Below are positions 38,709 to 48,753 of a stretch of 64,000 bases of DNA, piece after piece; the first letter of the stretch is position 1, and the number at the start of each line of letters is the position of its first letter. The notes under the pieces are model-generated. The model saw nothing but the letters and a program-made list of their open reading frames with translations, did no database searches and was not told the DNA's origin. The stretch is taken from positions 1-64,000 of the forward strand of contig CAYJKB010000005.1 of the NCBI GenBank assembly GCA_964370625.1. Direction: 5' to 3'. The position numbers were made by a program, and so were the translations under genes. This stretch comes from CAYJKB01 sp964370625. Its GTDB lineage: Bacteria > Bacillota > Clostridia > Oscillospirales > Butyricicoccaceae.

Positions 38709-39086
38709 TTAAGCTGTCTCCTTAAATTTTGATTTAATATAATTTTGTAATTTTATTGTAAGTGTTACAGCATACCCAGTTACTACACCTACTAAAATAG
38801 TGGTTACAATACAAATTATAATAACTGGCATAAAAACATGAGGCATTTCAGTAAAAACTGTCATAACACTGATACAGCCAGGAAGATAAAATAATCCCAT
38901 GTTTTTAAGGAAAAAATCACCTGTTTGTTCTACATGATGAAGTTTTACACATTTGCTTGCAAGAAGTGCAAACATAAGTATCATTGCACTAACGTTTCCT
39001 GGGATAAAGTCACCTGTGAGAGAGGAGAAAAGCTCACCTATCGTGCATAAAATCAGAAAAATGGAAAGCTGATGAAGTTGTTTCAT
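38709..39086 (-). CDS. lrgA: CidA/LrgA family holin-like protein
   Basis: The 125-aa protein has four membrane helices (LSIFLILCTIGELFSSL, ISAMILMFALLASKC region, FFLKNMGLFYLPGCISVMT) and a short basic C-terminal tail (KLQNYIKSKFKETA). It forms a complex with LrgB (see lrgB for possible roles). It overlaps or touches lrgB and follows DUF4364 by 15 bp. No lytSR two-component genes are next to it, unlike the usual lrg locus. Confidence 0.92.
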   Translation of the reverse strand: MKQLHQLSIFLILCTIGELFSSLTGDFIPGNVSAMILMFALLASKCVKLHHVEQTGDFFLKNMGLFYLPGCISVMTVFTEMPHVFMPVIIICIVTTILVGVVTGYAVTLTIKLQNYIKSKFKETA

Positions 39087-39101
39087 TAAAATATTTGCTC
39101 C

Positions 39102-39629
39102 TTATTCTTCGTTGTCATAGTCATGGATTACAGCTTTTAAAATTGCTGAATAAATCTTCTCTGCATGTCTTTTGAAATTTCGTTCAAGCATCGCTGATTG
39201 TTCTTTATCAACAACTACCATACTAAGTGAAAATACATTTTCCATACATAGCTCTGTTCTGCAATCTGCACTGTCATCGCTTATAAATGCAGTTTTTATG
39301 TCAGCATCACGTCTTATTTGACGCATAACACGAAGTGCACTTTTTTGAGCAGCTTCACGAGCTGTAAAAGGCAAATTATCTGCAAAAATATCAGCAGTAG
39401 AAATTCCTTTTTCTGTAATGCTATAAAGGTCATCTTCCACATTTTCTATATGGCAAGAGGCAGTTAATTCATTAAAAGCATCTGTAAGCTCAAAATATCC
39501 AAAACCATCATCACACCAAGTGCATAAATCAACAATAGTATTATAAGTTACAGCAAATGTGAGATGTTTCATACAATATAGGATTAAAAATTTAATTTCT
39601 TCTTTAGTTCTAATAAATCCATATCTCAT
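39102..39629 (-). CDS. DUF4364 family protein
   Basis: The 175-aa protein of the clostridial DUF4364 family starts MRYGFIRTKEEIKFLILY, with a winged-helix-like N-terminal region (about 5-85) followed by an alpha/beta C-terminal part. It is likely a PadR/winged-helix type regulator in form, but no target is known. The ATG at 39629 matches the family N-terminus; the open frame to 39713 extends it without support. As first gene of the lrgAB-antiporter group it might regulate it (inference). Confidence 0.82.
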   Translation of the reverse strand: MRYGFIRTKEEIKFLILYCMKHLTFAVTYNTIVDLCTWCDDGFGYFELTDAFNELTASCHIENVEDDLYSITEKGISTADIFADNLPFTAREAAQKSALRVMRQIRRDADIKTAFISDDSADCRTELCMENVFSLSMVVVDKEQSAMLERNFKRHAEKIYSAILKAVIHDYDNEE

Positions 39630-39761
39630 AAAAAAATCATATCCTTTCAAAAAAGTTCTTTTAAATAATATAATAACATAGATTTTAATTTTAGAAAAGG
39701 TTGTTTTTTTCAAAAAATAAATGTAAAATAAAAATATTAGAAAAATTTATGGGGGATTATA

Positions 39762-40415
39762 ATGATAGATGATAGATTTCCTGAAAAAGGTAGCGTACAA
39801 ATATGTGCAGCAACAGAAATAGATGCATGTGGAATTGCTGAAATTTATAAACCATATGTTGAAAATACAACACTAACATCAGAATATATAGCACCTTCGG
39901 CTGAAGAAATTTGTAATAGAATTAATAAATATATAAATCGTACACCTTGGCTTGTGTTAAAATTAAATGAAAAAATCATAGGATATGCATATGCTGCAAG
40001 ATTTAGAAGTCGTGCAGGTTATGATTGGATTGTAGAAAGTTCTGTTTATGTGCATGAAAATTATCAGCGTATGAGCGTTGCAAAGGTATTGTATAATGCA
40101 TTATTTAAAATATTAACTCTGCAAGGGTTTCATAGTGCAATAGCTGGTTTATCAATGCCGAATGATAGCAGTATAGCGTTGCATTTATCACAAGGATTTG
40201 AAATGCTTGCTTTATATGAAAAAGTAAATTTTAAAATGGGTAATTGGCATGATGTTCAATGGATGCGTAAAATTTTGATACCACATGAAGATGTGCCAAC
40301 TGATATAATTAGATTTAGTAAATTTTGTGAAACACATGAAGCAGAATATCATAAAATATTACTTGATGCTGAACAGGAATTTGTTCAAATAAATCATAAG
40401 GCGTGGAAAAAGTGA
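39762..40415 (+). CDS. GNAT-family N-acetyltransferase (phosphinothricin acetyltransferase-like)
   Basis: The 217-aa acetyl-CoA dependent transferase has the PAT/YncA-like opening ATEIDACGIAEIYKPYVENT, core strand IIGYAYAARFRSRAGYDWIVESSVYV, acetyl-CoA site HENYQRMSVAKVLYNAL (the usual Gly-rich loop is less clear here) and GLSMPNDSSIALHLSQGFE. The C-terminal ~45 residues are an extra tail. The substrate, an amino acid or a toxic analogue, is unknown. Stop overlaps the start of the next gene by 13 bp. Confidence 0.87.
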   Translation: MIDDRFPEKGSVQICAATEIDACGIAEIYKPYVENTTLTSEYIAPSAEEICNRINKYINRTPWLVLKLNEKIIGYAYAARFRSRAGYDWIVESSVYVHENYQRMSVAKVLYNALFKILTLQGFHSAIAGLSMPNDSSIALHLSQGFEMLALYEKVNFKMGNWHDVQWMRKILIPHEDVPTDIIRFSKFCETHEAEYHKILLDAEQEFVQINHKAWKK

Positions 40416-41791
40416 AAAAAAAAGCAACATTATATGAAAAAATTTATAATGATATTAAATTGCAAATTGAAATTGGTGTGCTAAAAGATGGGCAACGGCT
40501 TGCATCAATTAGGCAAATGATGACAGAAACAAATTTAAGCAGAACAACAATTGAAAATGCATATGAAATGTTATGTGCTAAAGGATATGTCACATGCACA
40601 CCACAAAGTGGATATTATGTTAACTCTTGGGCGAAAACTAATCAAACTAATGTAAAAAAAACAGAAGATGAAACAGATAGAAAGATTATATATGATTTTA
40701 CTGGCAAAACGATGGATGAAAATTCATTTGACTTTACATATTGGAAAACACTCTCTCGCTCTGTAATGGATGATTATTTAGAATTTTTAAGATATGGTGA
40801 CCCATTAGGCGAAAAAAAGCTTCGTATTGCAATTTGTAATTATCTTTTTGCTGGACGTGGAGCGTATTTCGACTATAACAATATTGTTATAGGTGCTGGT
40901 GTGCAAAGTTTGCTTCATGTTATTTGTGAAATGTTTGATAAAGAAAAGATGATACTTGCGTTTGAAAATCCAGGATTTAAAAAGGGATATAGAATTTTTA
41001 AAGATCATGGATATAACATTGTTTTTGTAAACGGTGGTAAAAACGGAATTAATATTGATGAACTTTACAAAAGTCAGGCAAATATGCTTTATATAAGTCC
41101 AGCTCATTCATTTCCATCAGGTGCATCATTAACATATGAAAAAAGGGTGAAGCTATTAAAATGGGCAAAAGATGTTGATGGAATAATAATTGAAGATGAT
41201 TATGATGGGGAACTTCGCTTTTCGGGAAAACCACTTTCAAGTTTAATGAGAATGGATAATGAAGGACGTGTAATATATCTTGGCACATTTTCAAAGCTTT
41301 TGCCACCATCGATAAGAATTAGTTATGCTGTGCTTCCAGAACATTTATCTCAAAAATACATGGAATTATCAGCAAACTATAATCAAACTTCATCAACTAT
41401 AGAACAGCTTGCAATGTCAAGATTTATAGATGAGGGAAAACTTGAAAAACAAGTGCGTAAACTTCGCAAACTTTATGCAAGTAAAAATAAAAAGATAGCT
41501 GAAGTATTAAAAGAATATTTTAAAAATAGAGTGCATGTAGACCCGAATGATACAGGACTTCATATGATTGTTAGATTTGATATAAATTACAGTGCTAAAA
41601 CATTATGTGATGAAGTGATAAAAAATGGTGTTGGCATTATTCCTATGTCAAGTTACAAGCTTTCTAGTGGCAATGAAAGTTCTGCTGAAATTTATTTTTC
41701 TTGTGCATCAATTAAAAATGAAGAAATTGAACAAGGAATTAAAATAATTTTCGATTGTGTACAAAGATTAGATTTACAAAATAGGGGATAA
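40403..41791 (+). CDS. MocR/PdxR-type regulator (GntR helix-turn-helix plus aminotransferase domain)
   Basis: The 462-aa fusion has an N-terminal GntR winged helix (5-75; LYEKIYNDIKLQIEIGVLKDG, SRTTIENAYEMLCAKGYV) and a fold-type I aminotransferase-like domain (about 105-460) with the PLP lysine region YLGTFSKLLPPSIRISY and IIEDDYDGELRF. Such proteins sense PLP or amino acids and control vitamin B6 or amino acid genes. The start is GTG at 40403 (or GTG at 40412); it overlaps the acetyltransferase gene, its likely functional partner. No pdxST genes are nearby. Confidence 0.9.
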   Translation: MEKVKKKATLYEKIYNDIKLQIEIGVLKDGQRLASIRQMMTETNLSRTTIENAYEMLCAKGYVTCTPQSGYYVNSWAKTNQTNVKKTEDETDRKIIYDFTGKTMDENSFDFTYWKTLSRSVMDDYLEFLRYGDPLGEKKLRIAICNYLFAGRGAYFDYNNIVIGAGVQSLLHVICEMFDKEKMILAFENPGFKKGYRIFKDHGYNIVFVNGGKNGINIDELYKSQANMLYISPAHSFPSGASLTYEKRVKLLKWAKDVDGIIIEDDYDGELRFSGKPLSSLMRMDNEGRVIYLGTFSKLLPPSIRISYAVLPEHLSQKYMELSANYNQTSSTIEQLAMSRFIDEGKLEKQVRKLRKLYASKNKKIAEVLKEYFKNRVHVDPNDTGLHMIVRFDINYSAKTLCDEVIKNGVGIIPMSSYKLSSGNESSAEIYFSCASIKNEEIEQGIKIIFDCVQRLDLQNRG

Positions 41792-41850
41792 TAGTGTATA
41801 ATATTTTGTGATAATTAAATTATATAAAAAATTTACGGAGGATAAAAATT

Positions 41851-42429
41851 ATGATTACTAACGAACGTGTAATTGAAGTTATGAAAGAGGCTGGAGTTTT
41901 ACTTGAAGGACATTTTCTATTAACATCAGGCAGACATTCAAACAAATATTTACAATGTGCAAAAATATTTAGAAACACTAAATATTCAGAAGAACTATGT
42001 GCAGCTTTAGCTGAACAATTTGCAAATGATAATATTGATGTTGTAATAGGGCCAGCATTAGGAGCAATCCAAATGGCATATGAAGTTTCCCGTCATTTAA
42101 AAGTTGAAAATTTCTTTGCAGAACGTGATAACGGAACTATGACTTTAAGACGTGGATTTACACTTTCAGAAGGCATGAGAGTTTTAATTGTTGAAGATGT
42201 TGTAACTACAGGTGGTTCTGTTAAAGAAGTAATGGAAATTGTTAAAGCTTCTGGTGCTGTTGTAGCTGGTATTGGTTCTATTGTTGATAGAACTGGTGGC
42301 AAAATTGATTTCGGAGTACCTTATAAAGCTGTAATTTCTATGGAAGTTGAATCTTGGGAAGCTAATGATTGTCCTTTATGTAAAGATGGTTCAGAAGCTA
42401 TTAAACCAGGAAGCCGTGCTATTAAATAA
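41851..42429 (+). CDS. pyrE: Orotate phosphoribosyltransferase
   Basis: Converts orotate and PRPP to OMP in pyrimidine synthesis. The 192-aa protein has the orotate loop LTSGRHSNKYLQCA and the PRPP-binding motif VLIVEDVVTTGGS (111-123). It is of the type found in Clostridia, with a short C-terminal Cys-containing tail (NDCPLCKDGS). CGGAGG ribosome site. No other pyr gene is adjacent; radC follows two bases after the stop. Confidence 0.95.
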   Translation: MITNERVIEVMKEAGVLLEGHFLLTSGRHSNKYLQCAKIFRNTKYSEELCAALAEQFANDNIDVVIGPALGAIQMAYEVSRHLKVENFFAERDNGTMTLRRGFTLSEGMRVLIVEDVVTTGGSVKEVMEIVKASGAVVAGIGSIVDRTGGKIDFGVPYKAVISMEVESWEANDCPLCKDGSEAIKPGSRAIK

Positions 42430-42431
42430 TT

Positions 42432-43118
42432 ATGGCTACAGACCATAGCGGGCATAGAGATAGAGTTAAAGAGAAATTTTTAAAAACTGGATTGGAAAGT
42501 TTTCATGATCATGAAATAATTGAGCTGATTTTGTATTATGCATTAAAACAGGGGGATACAAATCCGGTTGCACATGAATTAGTCAAAAAATTCGGCAGTT
42601 TATCAGCTGTGCTTGATGCACCATATGAAGAACTTTTAAAAGTAAACGGTGTTGGAAAACATTGTGCTATTTTGCTGAAAATGTTTCCACATGTTTCACG
42701 AGCTTATAGCATCGATAAAGAAAAAGGTGCAGTGATTAATTCCACAGAAAAAGCTGGTGCATTTATATGCCCACTTTTCATTGGTAGAACAGCTGAAACA
42801 TTTGTTTTAGTCTGTGTTGATTCAAAATGCAAAGTTTTATCAACTCAAGTTCTTTCACAAGGTGATGTTAGTAGCACACATGTTAATATAAGAGTGCTTG
42901 TGGAAACAGCCCTTAAATGTAATGCTTTTGGCGTGTTTATAGCACATAATCACCCGGGAGGTTTTGCATTGCCCACAAAAGATGACCAATTAGTTACAAA
43001 AAAGATTTATGATGCTTTACACCTTATGAATATCGAACTTATTGACCATATAATTGTGGCAGATAATGATTTCATCTCTTTTGCAGATAGTGATTTATTA
43101 AAATATAAAAAATTATAA
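42432..43118 (+). CDS. radC: RadC-family JAMM-domain protein
   Basis: The 228-aa protein has an N-terminal helix-hairpin-helix (about 15-80; LLKVNGVGKHCAIL) and the JAB/MPN domain with the metal motif HNHPGG plus downstream Asp (PTKDD). Despite its name, a DNA repair role is doubtful; the metal site suggests a protease or nuclease. It has no visible ribosome site and starts two bases after pyrE, so it relies on coupling. Confidence 0.92.
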   Translation: MATDHSGHRDRVKEKFLKTGLESFHDHEIIELILYYALKQGDTNPVAHELVKKFGSLSAVLDAPYEELLKVNGVGKHCAILLKMFPHVSRAYSIDKEKGAVINSTEKAGAFICPLFIGRTAETFVLVCVDSKCKVLSTQVLSQGDVSSTHVNIRVLVETALKCNAFGVFIAHNHPGGFALPTKDDQLVTKKIYDALHLMNIELIDHIIVADNDFISFADSDLLKYKKL

Positions 43119-43144
43119 TTTTTTAAAAATTACATAAAATGAGG

Positions 43145-43175
43145 GGGAGGGTAATTGCCCTCTCGTTTTGTGTTT
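43145..43175 (+). terminator. Probable terminator after radC
   Basis: A short G/C stem (GGGAGGG / CCCTCTC region, 43145-43164) is followed by GTTTTGTGTTTT. Confidence 0.5.
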
Positions 43176-43287
43176 TGGGATTTAATTTTAATTGCAAAAT
43201 GTATATGAAAATAGTTTTCTTATTAATATAATTTTGATTTATAATGCTTGAAAAAGGCAATATTAATTTTATAGAAGGAGTGAAAAA

Positions 43288-45240
43288 ATGGGTAAGTTTG
43301 AAGTAGTTTCAGAATATACGCCATCTGGAGATCAACCGCAAGCAATAGAAAAATTATCACAAGGCATAGAAAATGGATTAGAAGAACAAGTTTTATTAGG
43401 CGTTACAGGCTCTGGTAAAACCTTTACAATGGCAAATATAATTCAAAATGTACAAAGACCAACATTAGTTTTAGCACATAATAAAACTCTTGCAGCTCAA
43501 CTTTGTACAGAGCTTCGTGAATTTTTCCCCAATAATGCTGTGGAATACTTTGTATCATATTATGATTATTATCAACCTGAAGCATATATAGCTTCGACAG
43601 ATACGTATATTGAAAAAGATTCAGCTATAAATGATGAAATTGATAGACTTCGTCACTCAGCGACGACAGCATTGTTTGAGCGACGAGATGTAATTATTGT
43701 ATCAAGTGTATCATGTATCTATTCGCTAGGGGATCCAGTTGATTATGCAAACCTTGTTATTTCACTTCGTCCTGGAATGGAAAAAAGCAGAGATGATTTA
43801 ATTCATAAACTTGTAGAAATCCAATATGAAAGAAATGATATAGCATTTGAACGTAATCGTTTTCGTGTTCGTGGAGATACAGTTGAAATTCACCCAGCAG
43901 CGACTGATGATTTTGCAATTCGTGTTGAATTTTTTGGTGATGAAATTGATAGAATTTCTGAAATTAATGTGCTTACAGGTCAAGTGTTAAGAATAGTTTC
44001 ACATGCTGCGATTTACCCAGCATCGCACTATGTTACAACACGAGAAAAGCTTAAAACAGCTATAGACCAAATTCGTACAGAGCTTGATATGCGTGTTAAA
44101 TATTTTGAAGAAAATGATAAATTGATAGAAGCACAGCGTATAAAGCAACGAACTAATTATGACATGGAAATGCTTGAAGAAATCGGATTTTGCACAGGGA
44201 TTGAAAACTATTCACGTGTATTATCTGGAAGAGAAGCTGGAGCTGCTCCTTTTACCCTTATTGACTATTTCCCTGATGATTTTCTGCTTATTGTAGATGA
44301 AAGCCATGTAATGCTTCCACAAGTACGTGCTATGTATCATGGAGATAGGGCAAGGAAAGAAAGTCTTATTGAAAATGGATTTAGATTACCATCAGCATTT
44401 GATAATAGGCCTCTTAAGTTCAACGAATTTAATGATAAATTAAATCAAGTTCTTTATGTAAGTGCAACACCTGCAGAATATGAAAAAGAACGTAGCGCAC
44501 AAACTGTAGAACAAGTTATCCGTCCGACAGGGTTAGTAGACCCTATAATTTCTGTGCGTCCAGTAGAAGGACAAATTGATGATTTGATTTCAGAAATTAA
44601 TATCAGAGTAGAACGTAAAGAACGTGTTTTAGTAACTACACTTACTAAAAAAATGGCAGAAGATTTAACACGATATTTAGAAGGTGCAGAAATTAAAGTT
44701 CGATATTTGCATTATGATATTAAAACGATAGAGCGTATGGAACTAATTCGTGATTTGCGTTTGGGCGTATTTGATGTGCTAGTTGGGATTAACTTATTAC
44801 GTGAAGGGCTTGATATTCCAGAAGTGTCACTTGTTGCAATATTAGATGCTGATAAAGAAGGATTTTTGCGTAGTGAAACTTCGCTTGTGCAAACGATAGG
44901 ACGTGCTGCTCGTAACTCTGAAGGTCTGGTTATTATGTATGCAGACAAGGAAACACCATCGATGTATCGTGCACTTCGTGAAACAGAAAGACGTCGAAAA
45001 ATTCAAACAGATTATAATGAAAAACATGGAATTATACCAACAACTGTAAATAAAGCTGTACGTGATATTATCGAAATTTCGAATACTAATGTTCCAAAAG
45101 ATAAAAAGCGATTAAATAAAAATCAAAAAGATGCACAAATCAAAAAGCTCACAGCTCAAATGAAAGAAGCTGCTTCTATGCTAGAATTTGAACTTGCAGC
45201 AACATTGCGTGACCAAATTAGAGCATTAAATGAGGAGTAA
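43288..45240 (+). CDS. uvrB: Excinuclease ABC subunit B
   Basis: The 650-aa DNA-damage-verifying helicase of nucleotide excision repair has Walker [15 protein letters not shown] (about 40-52), the beta-hairpin tyrosines in [23 protein letters not shown], helicase motif [34 protein letters not shown] and the C-terminal UVR motif ([19 protein letters not shown]) that contacts UvrC. AAGGAG site. It is separated from uvrA by 689 bp of repeat sequence instead of the usual close coupling. Confidence 0.98.
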   Translation: MGKFEVVSEYTPSGDQPQAIEKLSQGIENGLEEQVLLGVTGSGKTFTMANIIQNVQRPTLVLAHNKTLAAQLCTELREFFPNNAVEYFVSYYDYYQPEAYIASTDTYIEKDSAINDEIDRLRHSATTALFERRDVIIVSSVSCIYSLGDPVDYANLVISLRPGMEKSRDDLIHKLVEIQYERNDIAFERNRFRVRGDTVEIHPAATDDFAIRVEFFGDEIDRISEINVLTGQVLRIVSHAAIYPASHYVTTREKLKTAIDQIRTELDMRVKYFEENDKLIEAQRIKQRTNYDMEMLEEIGFCTGIENYSRVLSGREAGAAPFTLIDYFPDDFLLIVDESHVMLPQVRAMYHGDRARKESLIENGFRLPSAFDNRPLKFNEFNDKLNQVLYVSATPAEYEKERSAQTVEQVIRPTGLVDPIISVRPVEGQIDDLISEINIRVERKERVLVTTLTKKMAEDLTRYLEGAEIKVRYLHYDIKTIERMELIRDLRLGVFDVLVGINLLREGLDIPEVSLVAILDADKEGFLRSETSLVQTIGRAARNSEGLVIMYADKETPSMYRALRETERRRKIQTDYNEKHGIIPTTVNKAVRDIIEISNTNVPKDKKRLNKNQKDAQIKKLTAQMKEAASMLEFELAATLRDQIRALNEE

Positions 45241-45275
45241 TATATGTTTTTTTAAATTTTATTTATTTTTTGTTG

Positions 45276-45816
45276 CTTTTAGTCTTGTGCAAGACAGCAG
45301 TTAGCCTTAACCACAAATACTAACTTCTTTTTCATTACTTGGTTAACCCCAAGTAATCAAGCGTTTTTATTTTTTGTATCGTCAAAAAATAAAGGTAAAA
45401 CCTCTTTGCCAAGATATTTGGCACATCTGAACTTCTCATTCTCTCGGCAATCGTCCTGTGTGCAGACATGTACGTAACGCACTCTGTGCTATATTTTTGA
45501 AAAGGGACATACCCATGTGTAAATTTACGAGATTGATATAATGGCTAAGATATGGAAATCCTTTTTGCTACAAGGTACGATTTATAAATTACCTAAAATC
45601 CAGTACGGAGTACGGTAGTAACGCATCTCTCACAACTGAAAGAGTACGTTTTAGCTTAATTTTAATGATGTGATGGTACTGAGCAAGGCGATTTTGATTT
45701 TACTTTTGACAAGTCCAAAAGTAAAAACGCTTGATTACTTGCCGTTACGCAAGTAATGAAAAGAAAAGTTAGTATATACGGTAAAGGTGAGTTGCCGTCT
45801 TGCATAAGACAAAAGA
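45276..45816. repeat. Dispersed inverted-repeat element, copy 3 (most complete)
   Basis: This is the best-preserved copy, filling most of the 689-bp gap between uvrB and uvrA. The left arm (about 45276-45368) and right arm (about 45724-45816) are imperfect inverted copies of each other: the outer ends GTCTTGTGCAAGAC and GTCTTGCATAAGAC match, then ACTAACTT, then a shared hairpin ATTACTTG..CAAGTAAT and AATCAAGCGTTTTTA. The centre (about 350 bp) is shared with copy 2. No transposase and no clear target duplication are seen. It resembles a miniature inverted-repeat element. Confidence 0.85.
45335..45469 (-). CDS. Possible 44-residue ORF inside repeat copy 3 (doubtful)
   Basis: MSAHRTIAER... ending LGLTK. 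It is the same length and frame as in copy 1, with 10 differences over 44 residues. There is no visible ribosome site, and the upstream frame differs from copy 1 by an indel, so conservation starts at this ATG region. It may be fortuitous. Confidence 0.22.
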   Translation of the reverse strand: MSAHRTIAERMRSSDVPNILAKRFYLYFLTIQKIKTLDYLGLTK

Positions 45817-45929
45817 AAAGTACATCTTATTATACAAAAATCCAGCCGTCGGACGGAAATTTTAATAAAAAGAAAAAACTATTAAATACAAATCAAATTA
45901 ATATTTTATTTTAAATTCGGAGAATAAAA

Positions 45930-48752
45930 ATGAAAGACTTTATACATGTAAAAGGTGCTAAAGAGCATAACCTTAAGAATATTGATATAAAAATCCCACG
46001 TGATAAACTTGTAGTGCTAACGGGCATATCTGGTTCTGGGAAATCTTCGCTTGCATTTGATACAATTTATGCTGAGGGTCAAAGACGATATGTTGAATCA
46101 TTATCAGCGTATGCAAGACAATTTTTAGGTCAAATGGATAAACCAGAAGTAGATTATATTGAAGGTTTATCACCAGCAATATCTATTGACCAAAAAACAA
46201 CATCTAAAAACCCACGTTCAACAGTTGGAACAGTTACAGAAGTTTATGATTATCTACGTCTTTTATGGGCAAGGATAGGTATACCACACTGTCATAAATG
46301 TGGAAAAGAAATTAAACAACAAACTATAGACCAAATTATAGATAAATTAATGACATTTGATGAGGGAACTAAACTTCAAATTTTAGCACCTGTTATAAGA
46401 GCTAGAAAAGGTGAACACATTAAAGTATTTGATGAAGCACGTAAAAGTGGTTATGTTCGTGTTAGAGTTGATGGAAATATCTATGATTTATCGGAAGAAA
46501 TAAAACTTGAAAAAAATAAAAAACACAGCATAGAAATTGTGGTTGACCGTATTGCAATTAAAGAAAGTGTACGTTCACGTGTTACAGACTCTGTTGAAAC
46601 AGCAAGCTCTTTATCAGGTGGCTTAGTAATTGCTGATATTATAGGTCAAGAAGAAATTTTATTTTCACAAAATTATGCATGTGAAGATTGTGGAATTAGT
46701 ATTGAAGAACTTACACCACGTATGTTTTCTTTCAATAATCCATATGGTGCATGTCCTGTTTGCACAGGGCTTGGAATAAAAAAGAAAATAGACCCTGATA
46801 GAATAATCCCAAATCCAAGATTATCAATTAATGAAGGAGCAATCCGAGCTAGTGGTTGGGGAAAAGCTGAAGACGGTAGCATAGCTAAAATGTATTATGA
46901 TGCACTCGGTGAAAAATACGGATTTGACCTTGATACTCCGATTAATAAAATGAGTAATGAAGCAGTTAACGCAATACTTTATGGTACAGACGGTGAAAAG
47001 CTTAAGCTAAAAGTTGCTCGTATTGAGGGCGGAAAAATGGAGCAAGCATTCGAGGGAATTATAAACAATTTAGAACGTCGCCATCTTGAAACCACTAGTG
47101 ATTATATGCGAGCTGATATTGAAGAGAGTATGAGCGAAACACCTTGCCATGAATGCAATGGAAAAAGACTTAAAAAAGAAAGTTTAGCTGTTACAGTGGG
47201 TGAAATTGGTATTGCTGAATTTTCAGATAAATCAATAATAGATGCACTAACATTTATGAATGATTTAACACTTACTGAAAAAGAAAGTATAATTGCAGAA
47301 CGTATTTTAAAAGAAATTCGTGAGCGATTAGGATTTCTTCAAAGTGTAGGTCTTGAATATTTAACGGTTTCTAGAAGTTCAGGCACGTTATCAGGTGGCG
47401 AAAGTCAGCGTATTCGTCTTGCAACACAAATTGGCTCATCGCTTATGGGTGTACTTTATATCTTAGATGAACCATCTATAGGGCTTCATCAGCGTGATAA
47501 TGATAAATTGCTTGATACATTGCGACGTTTACGAGATTTAGGGAATACACTTATCGTAGTTGAACATGATGAAGACACAATGTATGCAGCTGATCATATT
47601 ATTGACATTGGACCTGGTGCTGGTGTGAATGGTGGAGAGGTTGTGTTTGAGGGAACAGTTGAAGAAATTAAAAAATCTGAACGTTCGCTAACAGGTCAGT
47701 ATTTAAGTGGAAAAAAAGCTATTCCTATACCTGCAAAACGCAGAAAAGGTAATGGAAACAAACTTAAAACCACTGGTGTCACTGTAAATAACCTTAAAAA
47801 CCAAACTTTTGAAATTCCACTTGGTGTGCTAACTTGCGTAACTGGGGTATCTGGCTCTGGTAAATCCTCCTTTGTAAATGAAGTGCTTTATAAAAGACTT
47901 GCAGCAGAGCTTAATGGGGCGAAACTTAAACCAGCTCCTCATAAAGAAATGTTAGGGATTGAACATCTTGATAAAGTAATTGATATTGACCAAAGCCCAA
48001 TTGGAAGAACTCCACGTTCGAACCCAGCGACATATACAGGTGTATTTGGAGATATTCGTGATATTTTTGCAGGTACTAATGATGCGAAAATGCGTGGATA
48101 TGGGCCTGGACGTTTTTCATTTAATGTAAAAGGTGGACGATGTGAAGCGTGTTCTGGTGATGGACTGCTAAAAATCGAAATGCACTTTTTGCCTGATGTT
48201 TATGTGCCTTGTGATGTTTGTCGTGGCAAGAGATATAATAGAGAGACATTAGAAGTGCGATATAAAGGGAAAACTATTTCTGATGTTCTTGATATGACAA
48301 TTGATGAAGCTACTATTTTCTTTGAAAATATTCCAAAAATCGCACGAAAACTTGAAACAATTCAAAGTGTAGGTTTAGGATATGTAAAACTTGGACAATC
48401 TTCGACAACGCTGTCAGGTGGTGAAGCGCAACGTGTTAAACTTGCGACAGAGCTTGCTAAACGTGCAACAGGTAGAACTATTTACATCTTAGATGAGCCA
48501 ACAACAGGGCTTCACATTGCTGATGTGCATAAACTTGTAGAAGTGCTTGATAAACTTGTTGAAACAGGAAATACAGTAGTTGTAATTGAGCATAATTTAG
48601 ATGTAATTAAAACAGCTGACCATATTATTGATTTAGGGCCTGAAGGTGGAGATAAGGGTGGACAAGTAATTTTCTCAGGAACTCCTGAAAAACTAATAAA
48701 ACAAAAAGGCTCATATACAGCTAAATATCTTGAGAAATACCTGGTGAAATAA
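45930..48752 (+). CDS. uvrA: Excinuclease ABC subunit A
   Basis: The 940-aa damage-recognition ATPase has two ABC modules: Walker [14 protein letters not shown] (near 30) and [13 protein letters not shown] (near 640), signatures [13 protein letters not shown] and [13 protein letters not shown], and zinc fingers ([37 protein letters not shown]). CGGAGA ribosome site. It works with UvrB encoded upstream across the repeat. azlC starts one base after its stop. Confidence 0.98.
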   Translation: MKDFIHVKGAKEHNLKNIDIKIPRDKLVVLTGISGSGKSSLAFDTIYAEGQRRYVESLSAYARQFLGQMDKPEVDYIEGLSPAISIDQKTTSKNPRSTVGTVTEVYDYLRLLWARIGIPHCHKCGKEIKQQTIDQIIDKLMTFDEGTKLQILAPVIRARKGEHIKVFDEARKSGYVRVRVDGNIYDLSEEIKLEKNKKHSIEIVVDRIAIKESVRSRVTDSVETASSLSGGLVIADIIGQEEILFSQNYACEDCGISIEELTPRMFSFNNPYGACPVCTGLGIKKKIDPDRIIPNPRLSINEGAIRASGWGKAEDGSIAKMYYDALGEKYGFDLDTPINKMSNEAVNAILYGTDGEKLKLKVARIEGGKMEQAFEGIINNLERRHLETTSDYMRADIEESMSETPCHECNGKRLKKESLAVTVGEIGIAEFSDKSIIDALTFMNDLTLTEKESIIAERILKEIRERLGFLQSVGLEYLTVSRSSGTLSGGESQRIRLATQIGSSLMGVLYILDEPSIGLHQRDNDKLLDTLRRLRDLGNTLIVVEHDEDTMYAADHIIDIGPGAGVNGGEVVFEGTVEEIKKSERSLTGQYLSGKKAIPIPAKRRKGNGNKLKTTGVTVNNLKNQTFEIPLGVLTCVTGVSGSGKSSFVNEVLYKRLAAELNGAKLKPAPHKEMLGIEHLDKVIDIDQSPIGRTPRSNPATYTGVFGDIRDIFAGTNDAKMRGYGPGRFSFNVKGGRCEACSGDGLLKIEMHFLPDVYVPCDVCRGKRYNRETLEVRYKGKTISDVLDMTIDEATIFFENIPKIARKLETIQSVGLGYVKLGQSSTTLSGGEAQRVKLATELAKRATGRTIYILDEPTTGLHIADVHKLVEVLDKLVETGNTVVVIEHNLDVIKTADHIIDLGPEGGDKGGQVIFSGTPEKLIKQKGSYTAKYLEKYLVK

Positions 48753-48753
48753 T

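Noticed and set aside
45276..45816. Insertion sequence or prophage remnant
   Set aside because: No transposase, integrase or recombinase motif in any frame; the inverted repeats and length fit a non-autonomous element instead.
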